30,151 bases of DNA from a virus. Each line of letters begins with the position of its first letter. Position 1 is the first letter of the stretch. Below are positions 24,227-29,931 of this stretch, in pieces. A program made the position numbers and the translations under genes. The DNA is taken from positions 1 through 30,151 of the IMG/VR virus record IMGVR_UViG_3300036889_000012, one strand, 5' to 3'. The notes below the pieces were generated by a model. The model did no database searches, was not told the origin of the DNA, and saw only the letters and a list, made by a program, of their open reading frames with translations.

Positions 24227-24712
24227 TTATTTATTATTCGCAGCATCGTTTCGCTTATCTGCCGAGATTGGCGAAATGTCATCGATTGATACGCTGATTG
24301 TACGCGGATTGGCTCGCTGTGCCTTGATCGCTTCTACTACGTCGAGCATCTGTATCATACTGATTCCAGTGGCTTGCCCGCGCACTAGACGTGCCTTGTC
24401 CTCGAGGATTGCAGCCGATGTTACGCGGGCCATCAACGGCGCTTTTGTAATCTCCGCCGCTGTCAATGACTCAAGAATCCTCAGTTGCAGTGCGTCATAA
24501 ACTTCCGCCTTGGTTGTCTGGAAGTCCAGCAAGGTCGCTGGTGATCGATTGTCTAAGAAGGTGTTAAGTACACACGACACATTCTGTCGAGTGCATCCAA
24601 CCTTGCGAGCGATGTCGCTTTTGGATAGCTCGGGATACCTAAGAGCTAGCTTTCTGATCTTTGGTGCGACGCCGATCTTCCCGAGTTGAGGGGCTGTTTC
24701 GCTGGTCGCCAT
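24227..24712 (-). CDS. Terminase small subunit-like protein with HTH
   Basis: The 161-residue product has a helix-turn-helix at about residues 24-50 (LSKSDIARKVGCTRQNVSCV), then a helical region with TTKAEVYDALQLRILESL and ILEDKARLVRGQATGI, and a C-terminal tail. This arrangement (DNA-binding HTH, then an oligomerising helix with DKxRLxRGQ) is seen in many podovirus small terminase candidates. It would recognise the packaging site and recruit TerL. It is the second gene of the late operon, upstream of TerL. A regulatory HTH protein is the main alternative. Confidence 0.65.
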   Translation of the reverse strand: MATSETAPQLGKIGVAPKIRKLALRYPELSKSDIARKVGCTRQNVSCVLNTFLDNRSPATLLDFQTTKAEVYDALQLRILESLTAAEITKAPLMARVTSAAILEDKARLVRGQATGISMIQMLDVVEAIKAQRANPRTISVSIDDISPISADKRNDAANNK

Positions 24713-24720
24713 GACTGGAA

Positions 24721-24879
24721 TTATGCCACAATCGCGGGAGAATGGCGGGTAATCTGCTCACGTTCCCATCCGAGCAGTCTACCACTGCAATGCTTTGAGC
24801 AAGTCCGCGGGATGTTGGAATTGGTGATTGTGCGCGGGAATAGAGCCTTGCACCATTCACAGCGAAGTGCGTTGCTCAT
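24721..24879 (-). CDS. Small zinc-ribbon-like protein (52 aa)
   Basis: The ORF starts at ATG 24879 and ends eight bases before the small terminase ATG. It begins MSNALRCEWCKALFPRT and carries two Cys pairs, C7-x2-C10 and C27-x3-C31 (RTCSKHC), the spacing of small zinc-binding phage and recombinase-associated proteins. The remainder is basic. The SD is weak. It is the first gene of the late operon and therefore a candidate regulator or small terminase partner; this is inferred from position. Confidence 0.55.
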   Translation of the reverse strand: MSNALRCEWCKALFPRTITNSNIPRTCSKHCSGRLLGWEREQITRHSPAIVA

Positions 24880-24913
24880 TGTGCTGTGTTCCGCTTCGCA
24901 TAGGGTCTAGCTT

Positions 24914-24943
24914 AGCATATGCCCGAACAGGTGCCATTCTAAA
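24914..24943 (-). promoter_or_regulatory. Candidate late-operon promoter (weak)
   Basis: On the minus strand TTTAGA and TATGCT stand 18 bases apart upstream of the 52-residue gene, each matching four of six sigma70 consensus bases. It is the best pair I found for the leftward operon. Confidence 0.3.
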
Positions 24944-24957
24944 GGCTTTAATAGAGT

Positions 24958-25020
24958 TTTCGCCTTCCATTCATTTTATTTCGCTATACCTCTCACATTT
25001 CGCTTGACAGTATGGCGAAA
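24958..25020. promoter_or_regulatory. Operator array of TTTCGC half-sites
   Basis: TTTCGC occurs as direct repeats at 24,958, 24,979 and 24,998 (21- and 19-base spacing), and the inverted half GCGAAA lies at 25,015. The last two form a dyad with an 11-base centre that covers the -35 box of the rightward promoter. The region lies between the leftward late operon and the rightward recombinase operon, so a repressor bound here could control both. Confidence 0.6.
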
Positions 25021-25032
25021 CAGGTCTAGTGT
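25004..25032 (+). promoter_or_regulatory. Sigma70 promoter of the recombinase operon
   Basis: A perfect TTGACA at 25,004 and TAGTGT at 25,027 are separated by 17 bases. The -35 box lies inside the TTTCGC/GCGAAA dyad, so the promoter is probably repressible. It faces the two microproteins and the serine recombinase. Confidence 0.65.
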
Positions 25033-25076
25033 TGGTTTCGTACTGAAGCGGGTTCCACGCTCACGGAGCTACGATC

Positions 25077-25178
25077 ATGCGCGGGGTTGTCCACATTGCG
25101 AACGCGTGCTCAGTGACAATGGCGCGCAGGATCGCCAACGCACTTAACATCTACCGCACCAACAAGAAAGGTTACTGA
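25077..25178 (+). CDS. 33-residue microprotein, first ORF of the recombinase operon
   Basis: ATG 25077 has GGAG eight bases upstream and follows the promoter by about 45 bases. The peptide starts MRGVVHIANACSVTMARRIA and ends NIYRTNKKGY; it is basic with a possible amphipathic helix. Its stop lies two bases before the next ATG. Coding is supported by SD and spacing only; the function is unknown, perhaps a leader peptide. Confidence 0.4.
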   Translation: MRGVVHIANACSVTMARRIANALNIYRTNKKGY

Positions 25179-25180
25179 CC

Positions 25181-25285
25181 ATGCAGCTATTTATCGCACT
25201 TTGTGCTCCTACCCTCGCCGTGCTGTCGATCGGCGTTGCCCTCTACTGCTTCAATATCGCCCGTGGCGTGAGGCGGTGGCTATGA
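25181..25285 (+). CDS. 34-residue single-span membrane microprotein
   Basis: The ORF (MQLFIALCAPTLAVLSIGVA, then LYCFNIARGVRRWL) has one membrane span at about residues 3-24 and a basic cytoplasmic-type end (positive-inside). Its TGA overlaps the recombinase ATG as ATGA, so translation of the recombinase is probably coupled to it. The AAAGG upstream is a fair SD. The function is unknown. Confidence 0.5.
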   Translation: MQLFIALCAPTLAVLSIGVALYCFNIARGVRRWL

Positions 25286-25977
25286 CGCTCAAGGCTTTCA
25301 GCTATCTCAGAGTATCTGGCCTGTCTCAGACGGCAGGAGACGGCTTCCCACGCCAGCGCGCGGCCATTCTGGAGTATGCAGCCAAGAACGACCTTGAGAT
25401 TGTCGAGGAGTTCGCTGAGAACGGGGTGAGCGGCACAACTGACCTGGACGACAGGCCGGCGCTGGGTGCATTGCTGGCAGCGCTCGAGGCGAATGGCATC
25501 AAAACCATTGTCTGCGAGAAGATCGACCGCCTGGCTCGTGATCTTTTGATCCAGGAAACCATCATCGGCGACATGCAGCGGCACGGCTACACGCTCGTTT
25601 CAACGATGGAGCCCGACCTGTGCTCGACAGACCCCAGCCGCGTCTTCATCCGGCAGGTGTTCGGTGCCTTGGCGCAGTATGACCGGGCTACCTTGACCGC
25701 AAAGATGGCCGCCGCAAAGGTTCGCAAGCGCAAGGCGGATCCCATGTGGAGCGAGGGCAAGAAACCATATGGGATGCTTGAAGGCGAGGCTGCAATCCTG
25801 ACTTTCATGGACATGCGACGCAGGTCAATTCCGCCTACAACGTTTCAGCAGATTGCCCATGAGTTGAACTACGATAAGAAATTCGCCCGCTCCGGCAAGC
25901 CTTGGACCGTTGGCGCAGTCCACAAAATCCTGCAACGAGCGTGGCACGGACAGAAACAGCAAGAGCCGCTTCCCTAG
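25282..25977 (+). CDS. Serine recombinase (compact integrase/resolvase family)
   Basis: I start at ATG 25282 (coupled to the microprotein); an in-frame start at 25,201 would add 27 unlikely residues. The 231-residue product has the resolvase catalytic domain: YLRVSG with nucleophile Ser12 and Arg10, and EKIDRLARDLL at 79-89 (Arg83, Arg86). The catalytic domain is followed by a short segment like the 'Recombinase' domain (KKPYGMLEGE, TFQQIAHELNYD, GKPWTVGAVHKILQR). It lacks the zinc ribbon and coiled coil of large phage integrases. It should cut and rejoin DNA via a Ser-DNA linkage. Integration, resolution or inversion cannot be told apart here, and no attachment site is evident. Confidence 0.85.
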   Translation: MTLKAFSYLRVSGLSQTAGDGFPRQRAAILEYAAKNDLEIVEEFAENGVSGTTDLDDRPALGALLAALEANGIKTIVCEKIDRLARDLLIQETIIGDMQRHGYTLVSTMEPDLCSTDPSRVFIRQVFGALAQYDRATLTAKMAAAKVRKRKADPMWSEGKKPYGMLEGEAAILTFMDMRRRSIPPTTFQQIAHELNYDKKFARSGKPWTVGAVHKILQRAWHGQKQQEPLP

Positions 25978-25983
25978 CGGCTC
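25963..25983 (-). terminator. Hairpin terminator between lysis cassette and recombinase
   Basis: GAGCCGCT and AGCGGCTC form a perfect eight-base stem with a five-base loop. Read on the minus strand it is followed by the T-rich TTGCTGTTTCTG, so it best fits a terminator of the leftward lysis operon. It overlaps the 3' end and stop of the recombinase gene and may also stop that transcript. Confidence 0.6.
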
Positions 25984-26039
25984 CGCTGCATCACAGCTAA
26001 CGATGCTCCTCCCTCTACCGCGCGAGGGGCTGCGCGATC

Positions 26040-26285
26040 TTAGCTTGTGGGCGGTGTCAGTGGCGTCCCGTTTGGCAGCAATGCAAGCACGCTGGCCGCT
26101 GTCACAGGCACTCCGGCTGCGCTGGCCCATGCGCTGATAGCCGTATTTGCCAAGCCTTCAAGGGATGCGATGGCACTCACGGGCAGCGCCAAGGCTGGGT
26201 CCAGCGCTTGGATCTCTGCCAGTACCTCGTTAGCTACCTGCTCAATCTCCTGCACCACACTGAGAACTGATCCGGCCGTGGGCAT
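26040..26285 (-). CDS. Small phage protein of the lysis cassette, unknown function
   Basis: The 81-residue product is helical and Ala-rich with a regular pattern (VVQEIEQVANEVLAEIQALDP, then LANTAISAWASAAG and ITxxSVLALLP-like VTAASVLALLPNGTPLTPP). ATG 26285 is coupled to the lipoprotein stop by TAATG. Similar small proteins occur near lysis genes of other phages, but I cannot name a function. It is the last gene before the terminator. Confidence 0.6.
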   Translation of the reverse strand: MPTAGSVLSVVQEIEQVANEVLAEIQALDPALALPVSAIASLEGLANTAISAWASAAGVPVTAASVLALLPNGTPLTPPTS

Positions 26286-26671
26286 TAATTGCCACCTTTC
26301 GTGTAGAGTGCTTTGATGTCAGTGATGATCGTGGGAAGTTGCTGAATAGCTACATTCACGTCAGCTTCGAGGGCTGTAAGGCTCGCGGTCGTTCCGCCGG
26401 CCGCCTTGGCCTCTTCGTAGGTCACCATCGAATCCACGGCGGTCGTCTGAAGCTTCTTTGCCTTGTTGACCGTATTGTAGACGGCTGTCGAGTGCGGCAG
26501 GCAGGCCGTAGCCGTGGGAGCGCAGGGAGCTGTGGCCGAGGCTTCGTAATCGGCCTGGGCCTGGTTGATGACGGCTTGGGATGCCGCAAGCATCTTGTAG
26601 GTGGTCTGCTCCCAATTTGTGCATCCGAAGATCAGCATGAGCGGGATTGCGAATAACATGAGTCGTTTCAT
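26285..26671 (-). CDS. Lipoprotein of the lysis cassette (spanin-like candidate)
   Basis: The 128-residue product has a lipoprotein leader (MKRLMLFAIPLMLIFGC, with a lipobox-like LIFGC and Cys17 to be lipidated) and a helical mature part (YKMLAASQAVINQAQADYEA, VYNTVNKAKKLQTTAVDS and ADVNVAIQQLPTIITDIKAL). AAGGA precedes its ATG. In Gram-negative phages a small lipoprotein beside holin and endolysin genes is often the outer-membrane spanin; no inner-membrane spanin partner is evident, so that role is inferred. Confidence 0.65.
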   Translation of the reverse strand: MKRLMLFAIPLMLIFGCTNWEQTTYKMLAASQAVINQAQADYEASATAPCAPTATACLPHSTAVYNTVNKAKKLQTTAVDSMVTYEEAKAAGGTTASLTALEADVNVAIQQLPTIITDIKALYTKGGN

Positions 26672-26684
26672 GGGGTTCCTTCTT

Positions 26685-26996
26685 TCAGTTTGCCCGTGGC
26701 GTTGCGGCGTTGACCTCAGCCTTTGTGGGTGGGTTGGGGCTATCTGCGATAACCAGAGCCTGCGATACGGTCCCGGCGGAGCTGCTGGAGCGGCTGTATT
26801 TGAGGATCAGAACCACGAGCGCCCCGATGTCTGCAACGATCTTCGGATGCGCCCCCACAAGGCTCAGAACGAAGTTACGGAATTGCCCATCTGACGTGTA
26901 GAGTGTCGCAAAGGCGATCGCGGCCATCGCTACCGAGTGGGCGGTGATGTTTTTGCTCCTAACCCATGCGACGAATTGCGCAATCAAGGCGTTCAT
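26685..26996 (-). CDS. Holin-like membrane protein
   Basis: I start at ATG 26996, with AAAGGGA upstream; an earlier in-frame start at 27,029 would overlap the 26-residue peptide gene. The 103-residue product has two hydrophobic segments (about residues 17-33, HSVAMAAIAFATLYTS; and about 50-65, IVADIGALVVLILKYS) separated by a short polar loop, with a charged N-terminus and a polar tail. Two spans next to an endolysin fit a class II holin. Alternative: any small membrane protein. Confidence 0.6.
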   Translation of the reverse strand: MNALIAQFVAWVRSKNITAHSVAMAAIAFATLYTSDGQFRNFVLSLVGAHPKIVADIGALVVLILKYSRSSSSAGTVSQALVIADSPNPPTKAEVNAATPRAN

Positions 26997-27004
26997 ATTC
27001 CCTT

Positions 27005-27085
27005 TCACATCATCCGATGACGGTCCCAAGCCATCAGGCCCAGAATGGCCACCAGCGCGACGAAACCAGCGATTATGAGGGTCAT
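27005..27085 (-). CDS. 26-residue membrane microprotein overlapping the endolysin stop
   Basis: ATG 27085 overlaps the endolysin stop as ATGA and has AGGTG upstream. The peptide is almost entirely one membrane span: MTLIIAGFVALVAILGLMAW followed by DRHRMM. It could be a lysis accessory (antiholin- or pinholin-like) or a coupling element for the holin. It is too short for most gene finders. Confidence 0.5.
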   Translation of the reverse strand: MTLIIAGFVALVAILGLMAWDRHRMM

Positions 27086-27642
27086 GGATTCACCTGCACG
27101 GCAGTATACGCCTCGGCACCGTTCGTCTCGCCTGTCAACGCCATTCTACGCTGCTTTGTCAAGGCTCCGTTGTAGGAGATGTGGATGCAGGCCGGTATTT
27201 GCGTGCCGGGATCCGTTTCGAGGATAACTTGGTCAAAAGGGAGATGCGACTGGAGCCGTATCCAATCGAACGCAACCGTCAAATCCACGGCCAGCGGACG
27301 GAAGTCAGCCGCCGCGTTCTGGCCCTGATAGAGATGCTGCGAGTCCGGCGCACCGCCTACCGCCGCGTTGTGCTGTGGGTTCCTGTACCCGCAGGTAATC
27401 AGGATCGGCCCGAACTTCGCCCGCAGTGGCTCCAGAAGCACGTTGCAGAGCACCATAGCGTTCGCCACGATCGTTGGAAACGCCCCGGATACGCCTAGCT
27501 CGGTGTCGGCGAAATGGGGCGAAAGCTGCATGGCCTCATCATAACGCGATTTGCGCCGAAAATCCCGCAAATCATCGCAGGCGATTACTTCACGCCAGGC
27601 CTCACGTTCAACAGAAGACTCACGAAAGAGTAAATGCGGCAT
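27082..27642 (-). CDS. Endolysin, peptidase M15 (L,D/D,D-peptidase) type
   Basis: The core matches M15 peptidases: LSPHFADTELG near residue 40, LRAKFGPILITCGYRNP (73-89), HNAAVGGAPDSQHLYQGQ (91-108, zinc ligand H103), AADF (D113) and CIHIS (H154). It cleaves peptide crosslinks or stems in peptidoglycan. ATG 27642 has AGGT at a good distance and gives 186 residues; ATG 27531 gives 149 residues beginning MQLSPHF, the usual family start, but its GAGG is only two bases away. The 37-residue extension has different third-base use, so the short form is possible. No signal peptide is present, so a holin is needed. Confidence 0.75.
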   Translation of the reverse strand: MPHLLFRESSVEREAWREVIACDDLRDFRRKSRYDEAMQLSPHFADTELGVSGAFPTIVANAMVLCNVLLEPLRAKFGPILITCGYRNPQHNAAVGGAPDSQHLYQGQNAAADFRPLAVDLTVAFDWIRLQSHLPFDQVILETDPGTQIPACIHISYNGALTKQRRMALTGETNGAEAYTAVQVNP

Positions 27643-27698
27643 GATTCGACCTACAATCGGGTGGTATGGGCGAAGGGATTCATTCTGTGAGAATTTGC

Positions 27699-27727
27699 TT
27701 GAAAGTGGGCGCGTGATGTTAGATAAT
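27699..27727 (+). promoter_or_regulatory. Sigma70 promoter of the replication operon
   Basis: TTGAAA at 27,699 and GATAAT at 27,722 are separated by 17 bases. Just downstream is a dyad, ACAGTC at 27,733 and GACTGT at 27,750, at or after the start point, which may be an operator. The promoter faces the replication-initiator-like gene and opposes the endolysin gene. Confidence 0.65.
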
Positions 27728-27784
27728 TGCAGACAGTCGGCCCCGCGCAGACTGTGGGTGAGTCGGGTAGCTCCCGGTTCCGTT

Positions 27785-27831
27785 CAAGTGGTGAGGGTGG
27801 TTTCCAAGACTGCCCTCGCCAGCCTCACTTG
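27785..27831 (+). other. Leader hairpin upstream of the replication gene
   Basis: CAAGTG-GTG-AGG at 27,785 pairs with CCTCACTTG at 27,823, with a three-base bulge and an inner GAGGG/CCCTC pair. The stem ends right before the RBS (GGAGAGG), so it could influence translation of the gene. Confidence 0.4.
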
Positions 27832-27841
27832 GAGAGGATTG

Positions 27842-28492
27842 ATGGCGAACGCATGGTTTCGTTTCTATTCCGAGTTTGAAGACGACCCCAAAGTCCAACT
27901 GATGTCCGAGGCTGACCAGCGCCGTCTCGTGCTTTTGTTCTGCCAGCGATGCAAAGAGCAAAAGCGCACCGATGTGGAGCAGTCTTTCAAGTGGCGCGTG
28001 AGCCTCGATGAGATCGCCAAAACGAAGGCCGTTTTTGTCCAAAATGGATTCATCGACGAGGAATGGAACCTGATCCACTGGGACAAACGTCAATTTCTCT
28101 CCGATTCTTCTACTGAGCGCACCAGACGCTATCGGGAACGGAAGAGAACGTCACCGGAACGTCACGATGTGACAGATGTGACAAAGCGTGACGGCCTAGA
28201 TCAGATACAGATCAGATCAGAACAGAAACAGAACAGAGGCAGATCAGACCGTGATCTGACCCCCCTCGTTTCTATTTTTTCTAAGGTACCAACCAAACCT
28301 CCCGCCCTTCCCAAAAACCGCAACGAGATGGTAGCGGCTGGGTACGCTTTTTCAAACACTCGCCCGTGCCAGATTTGCGGCGAGGAATTGCAGTGGTTCA
28401 CATCGCCCAAGGGTGGGAGCATACCAGTTCTGGCCGAGAGCGGCGCGGTGCATTTGGGCAACTGTGCCAAGATTGCGAAGGCGAACAGCTAG
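27842..28492 (+). CDS. Phage replication-initiator-like protein with C-terminal zinc motif
   Basis: ATG 27842 has GGAGAGG upstream. The N-terminal 85 residues (NAWFRFYSEFEDDPKVQLM, then LVLLFCQRCKE and LDEIAKTKAVFVQNGFID) match the winged-helix domain of phage replisome organisers. Residues 90-105 are an Arg-rich linker (TERTRRYRERKR). The linker at 117-140 is low-complexity and encoded by the iteron-like DNA repeats. The C-terminal part has C176-x2-C179 and H204/C208, a probable zinc site. It likely opens the origin and recruits helicase; no helicase is in the window. Confidence 0.65.
   Translation: MANAWFRFYSEFEDDPKVQLMSEADQRRLVLLFCQRCKEQKRTDVEQSFKWRVSLDEIAKTKAVFVQNGFIDEEWNLIHWDKRQFLSDSSTERTRRYRERKRTSPERHDVTDVTKRDGLDQIQIRSEQKQNRGRSDRDLTPLVSIFSKVPTKPPALPKNRNEMVAAGYAFSNTRPCQICGEELQWFTSPKGGSIPVLAESGAVHLGNCAKIAKANS
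28147..28286. repeat. Iterons and AT-rich tract inside the replication gene (putative origin)
   Basis: Two AACGTCAC units (28,147 and 28,158, 11-base period) are followed by two GATGTGACA units (28,166 and 28,175) and GCGTGACGG. A second set of ATCAGA/ACAGA units follows (about 28,198-28,246), ending in a dyad, CAGATCA-GACCG-TGATCTG at 28,240-28,258, and then a pyrimidine/AT tract (28,269-28,283). The arrangement, iterons followed by an AT-rich segment within the initiator gene, is that of lambda ori inside O. Confidence 0.5.
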
Positions 28493-28521
28493 GAGATGGC
28501 GGGAAACCGTTAAGGCTTGCT

Positions 28522-28938
28522 ATGGGTGAAAAAGAGAAAACGGGATACGAGGCGTATCTGCAAACAGAGCTTTGGGAGACAATTCGCTCCCGAATTCTGA
28601 AACGTGACCACAACCTTTGCGTCCGCTGTGGGGATTGGGCAACCCAGGTCCATCATCGCAATTACAAGAGACGAACGATGTGCGGCGGAGACGATAAGGC
28701 GCTCGTTTCCCTATGCGCGATCTGTCATCGGAACATCAGTGTGAAACCTAGTGGGCAAAAACGTCGGCGGAGCCAACAGGAGCGATTGCTTAAGCTAAAG
28801 CCTTGGAATCATAAAGAGATTGCAGCGGCTACCAAAGAGAAACCCCAGCCTCTGACTAAAACCGAACGGTGGCGGCGGGCGCTCGAAGGACCTCCAGAGC
28901 TACAGCTTGCCGCCTGGTACAAGATATATGGCCGGTAG
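28522..28938 (+). CDS. HNH endonuclease (138 aa)
   Basis: I start at ATG 28522 with AAGG upstream. The N-terminal part (ELWETIRSRILKRDHNLCVRCG) and the core C33-x2-C36, H44-H45 (QVHHRNYK) and C65-x2-C68-H69 (LCAICHRN) match the HNH zinc-finger nuclease fold. The C-terminal 60 residues are basic and resemble a DNA-binding tail. It follows the replication gene in the early operon. It may be a mobile gene or a phage maturation/nicking enzyme. Confidence 0.75.
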   Translation: MGEKEKTGYEAYLQTELWETIRSRILKRDHNLCVRCGDWATQVHHRNYKRRTMCGGDDKALVSLCAICHRNISVKPSGQKRRRSQQERLLKLKPWNHKEIAAATKEKPQPLTKTERWRRALEGPPELQLAAWYKIYGR

Positions 28939-29029
28939 GGCGTCGCTCTCCCTGCCTCCCCGCTCCTACCTCCCCAAACCACAACCTGTAGTGGTCCTGA
29001 AAATAATCACCACAAGTGCGCATTTTCTT

Positions 29030-29071
29030 GTTGACACGCTCGGCAACGCGTTGCTAATCTTGTCAACGTTG
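29030..29071 (+). promoter_or_regulatory. Promoter embedded in a nested palindrome
   Basis: TTGACA at 29,031 and TAATCT at 29,055 form a sigma70 promoter with an 18-base spacer. The spacer holds the perfect palindrome GCAACGCGTTGC (29,043-29,054), and around it are mirrored arms GTTGACA (29,030) and TGTCAAC (29,061), all symmetric about 29,048/29,049. A further palindrome, CAACGTTG, lies at 29,064-29,071. It controls the small-gene operon that follows. Confidence 0.65.
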
Positions 29072-29105
29072 TTAAGGGTAGCCGCTACCAGCGGATGGTG
29101 AAGCA

Positions 29106-29354
29106 ATGACTAGATATGGCAATAACGCGCGCGGCGTCCGCCAGATGATTGAGGATGACCGCCGAGAAGCCCACGCCGAAAGCATGGAGATAACTAAAAA
29201 GTCCGCCGAATGTGCTCACTGCGGGAAACGAATCGTTTGGAATGTGGCCACTCATGCTTGGGAGCATAGGCCAGCAGTTACAGGATTGAAGCCTTGTGCT
29301 TGCTATGTTTTGGGGAATTACATACTTGACTCCCTTGGAGGGATGAGTGGCTGA
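29106..29354 (+). CDS. Small zinc-binding protein (82 aa)
   Basis: The 82-residue product follows the palindromic promoter, with GGTGAAG upstream of ATG. It has a charged N-terminal helix (MIEDDRREAHAESMEITKKS) and a CAHC/CAC Cys pattern (C36, C39, then C64 and C66) with H and W between, a probable zinc site. I do not recognise the family. It overlaps the next gene by eight bases. Confidence 0.55.
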   Translation: MTRYGNNARGVRQMIEDDRREAHAESMEITKKSAECAHCGKRIVWNVATHAWEHRPAVTGLKPCACYVLGNYILDSLGGMSG

Positions 29355-29634
29355 TTCAACATCTGTGCTTGTGACTCAAATAGAGCGAATCGTGGAACCG
29401 TCGTTCCGTAGGACTCGCTACGCGAAGTTCCAACGACCAACCGGCTATTTCCTCTGCGATGCGTGGTTTGAGGATGGCAAGCCAAGAATGCAAATACGTT
29501 CAGGCATTGACAGGTTGGAAGATGCGGCAATCGTGGCCACTGCGATACACATGGCGATTGATTGGCTCCTCGAAGAAACGGCGCGCGGGGGCAACATTCC
29601 CGCGAAAGAACTTGCGAGGGACTCAAGTATATAA
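29347..29634 (+). CDS. Small protein of unknown function (95 aa)
   Basis: The start is GTG 29347, supported by GGAGGG upstream and overlap with the previous gene's end. The 95-residue product has a beta-type centre (RYAKFQRPTGYFLCDAWFED, RMQIRSGIDRLEDAA) and a helical C-terminus with AIHMAIDWLLEETARGG. No known motif is visible. It belongs to the early operon. Confidence 0.6.
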   Translation: MADSTSVLVTQIERIVEPSFRRTRYAKFQRPTGYFLCDAWFEDGKPRMQIRSGIDRLEDAAIVATAIHMAIDWLLEETARGGNIPAKELARDSSI

Positions 29635-29694
29635 GTCCCATGTTTTGCGCTTCGCAACTCCGCGACGGGGGTCTATCGAAAAGGTGGAAAAAGC

Positions 29695-29931
29695 ATGACT
29701 TACGACGACTGGAAACTCGAATCGCCAGAAGAGGAAGAGTACCGGCTATCCAACTGTCAACGTCGAGCCAAGTCCCGCGCTGAATGGATGGAAGAGCACG
29801 CCGATTACTTGCTGGAAGAGCGCCGCGAAGCCGAAGCCGACCACGACCGCGACTGGTATCAGGAGAACGATCCCCAGTCTTTGGTCGATTCGATCAATGC
29901 CGCCAATGCCGGTAATCCGAGGAAACCATGA
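29695..29931 (+). CDS. Small acidic protein (78 aa)
   Basis: AAAGGTGG precedes ATG 29695. The product is strongly charged and helical (ESPEEEEYRLSNCQRRAKSR, EEHADYLLEERREAEADHDR) with a possible coiled coil and a soluble C-terminus. Its TGA overlaps the next ATG. I do not recognise the family; it may be an inhibitor or adaptor protein, but nothing shows that. Confidence 0.55.
   Translation: MTYDDWKLESPEEEEYRLSNCQRRAKSRAEWMEEHADYLLEERREAEADHDRDWYQENDPQSLVDSINAANAGNPRKP

Noticed and set aside
24249-24276. TTTCGC/GCGAAA pair inside the small terminase gene
   Set aside because: A single pair with a 16-base centre in coding sequence is plausible by chance and does not share the spacing of the control-region array.
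25978-26039. Attachment site next to the recombinase
   Set aside because: The short gap shows no clear dyad with a central dinucleotide other than the terminator hairpin.
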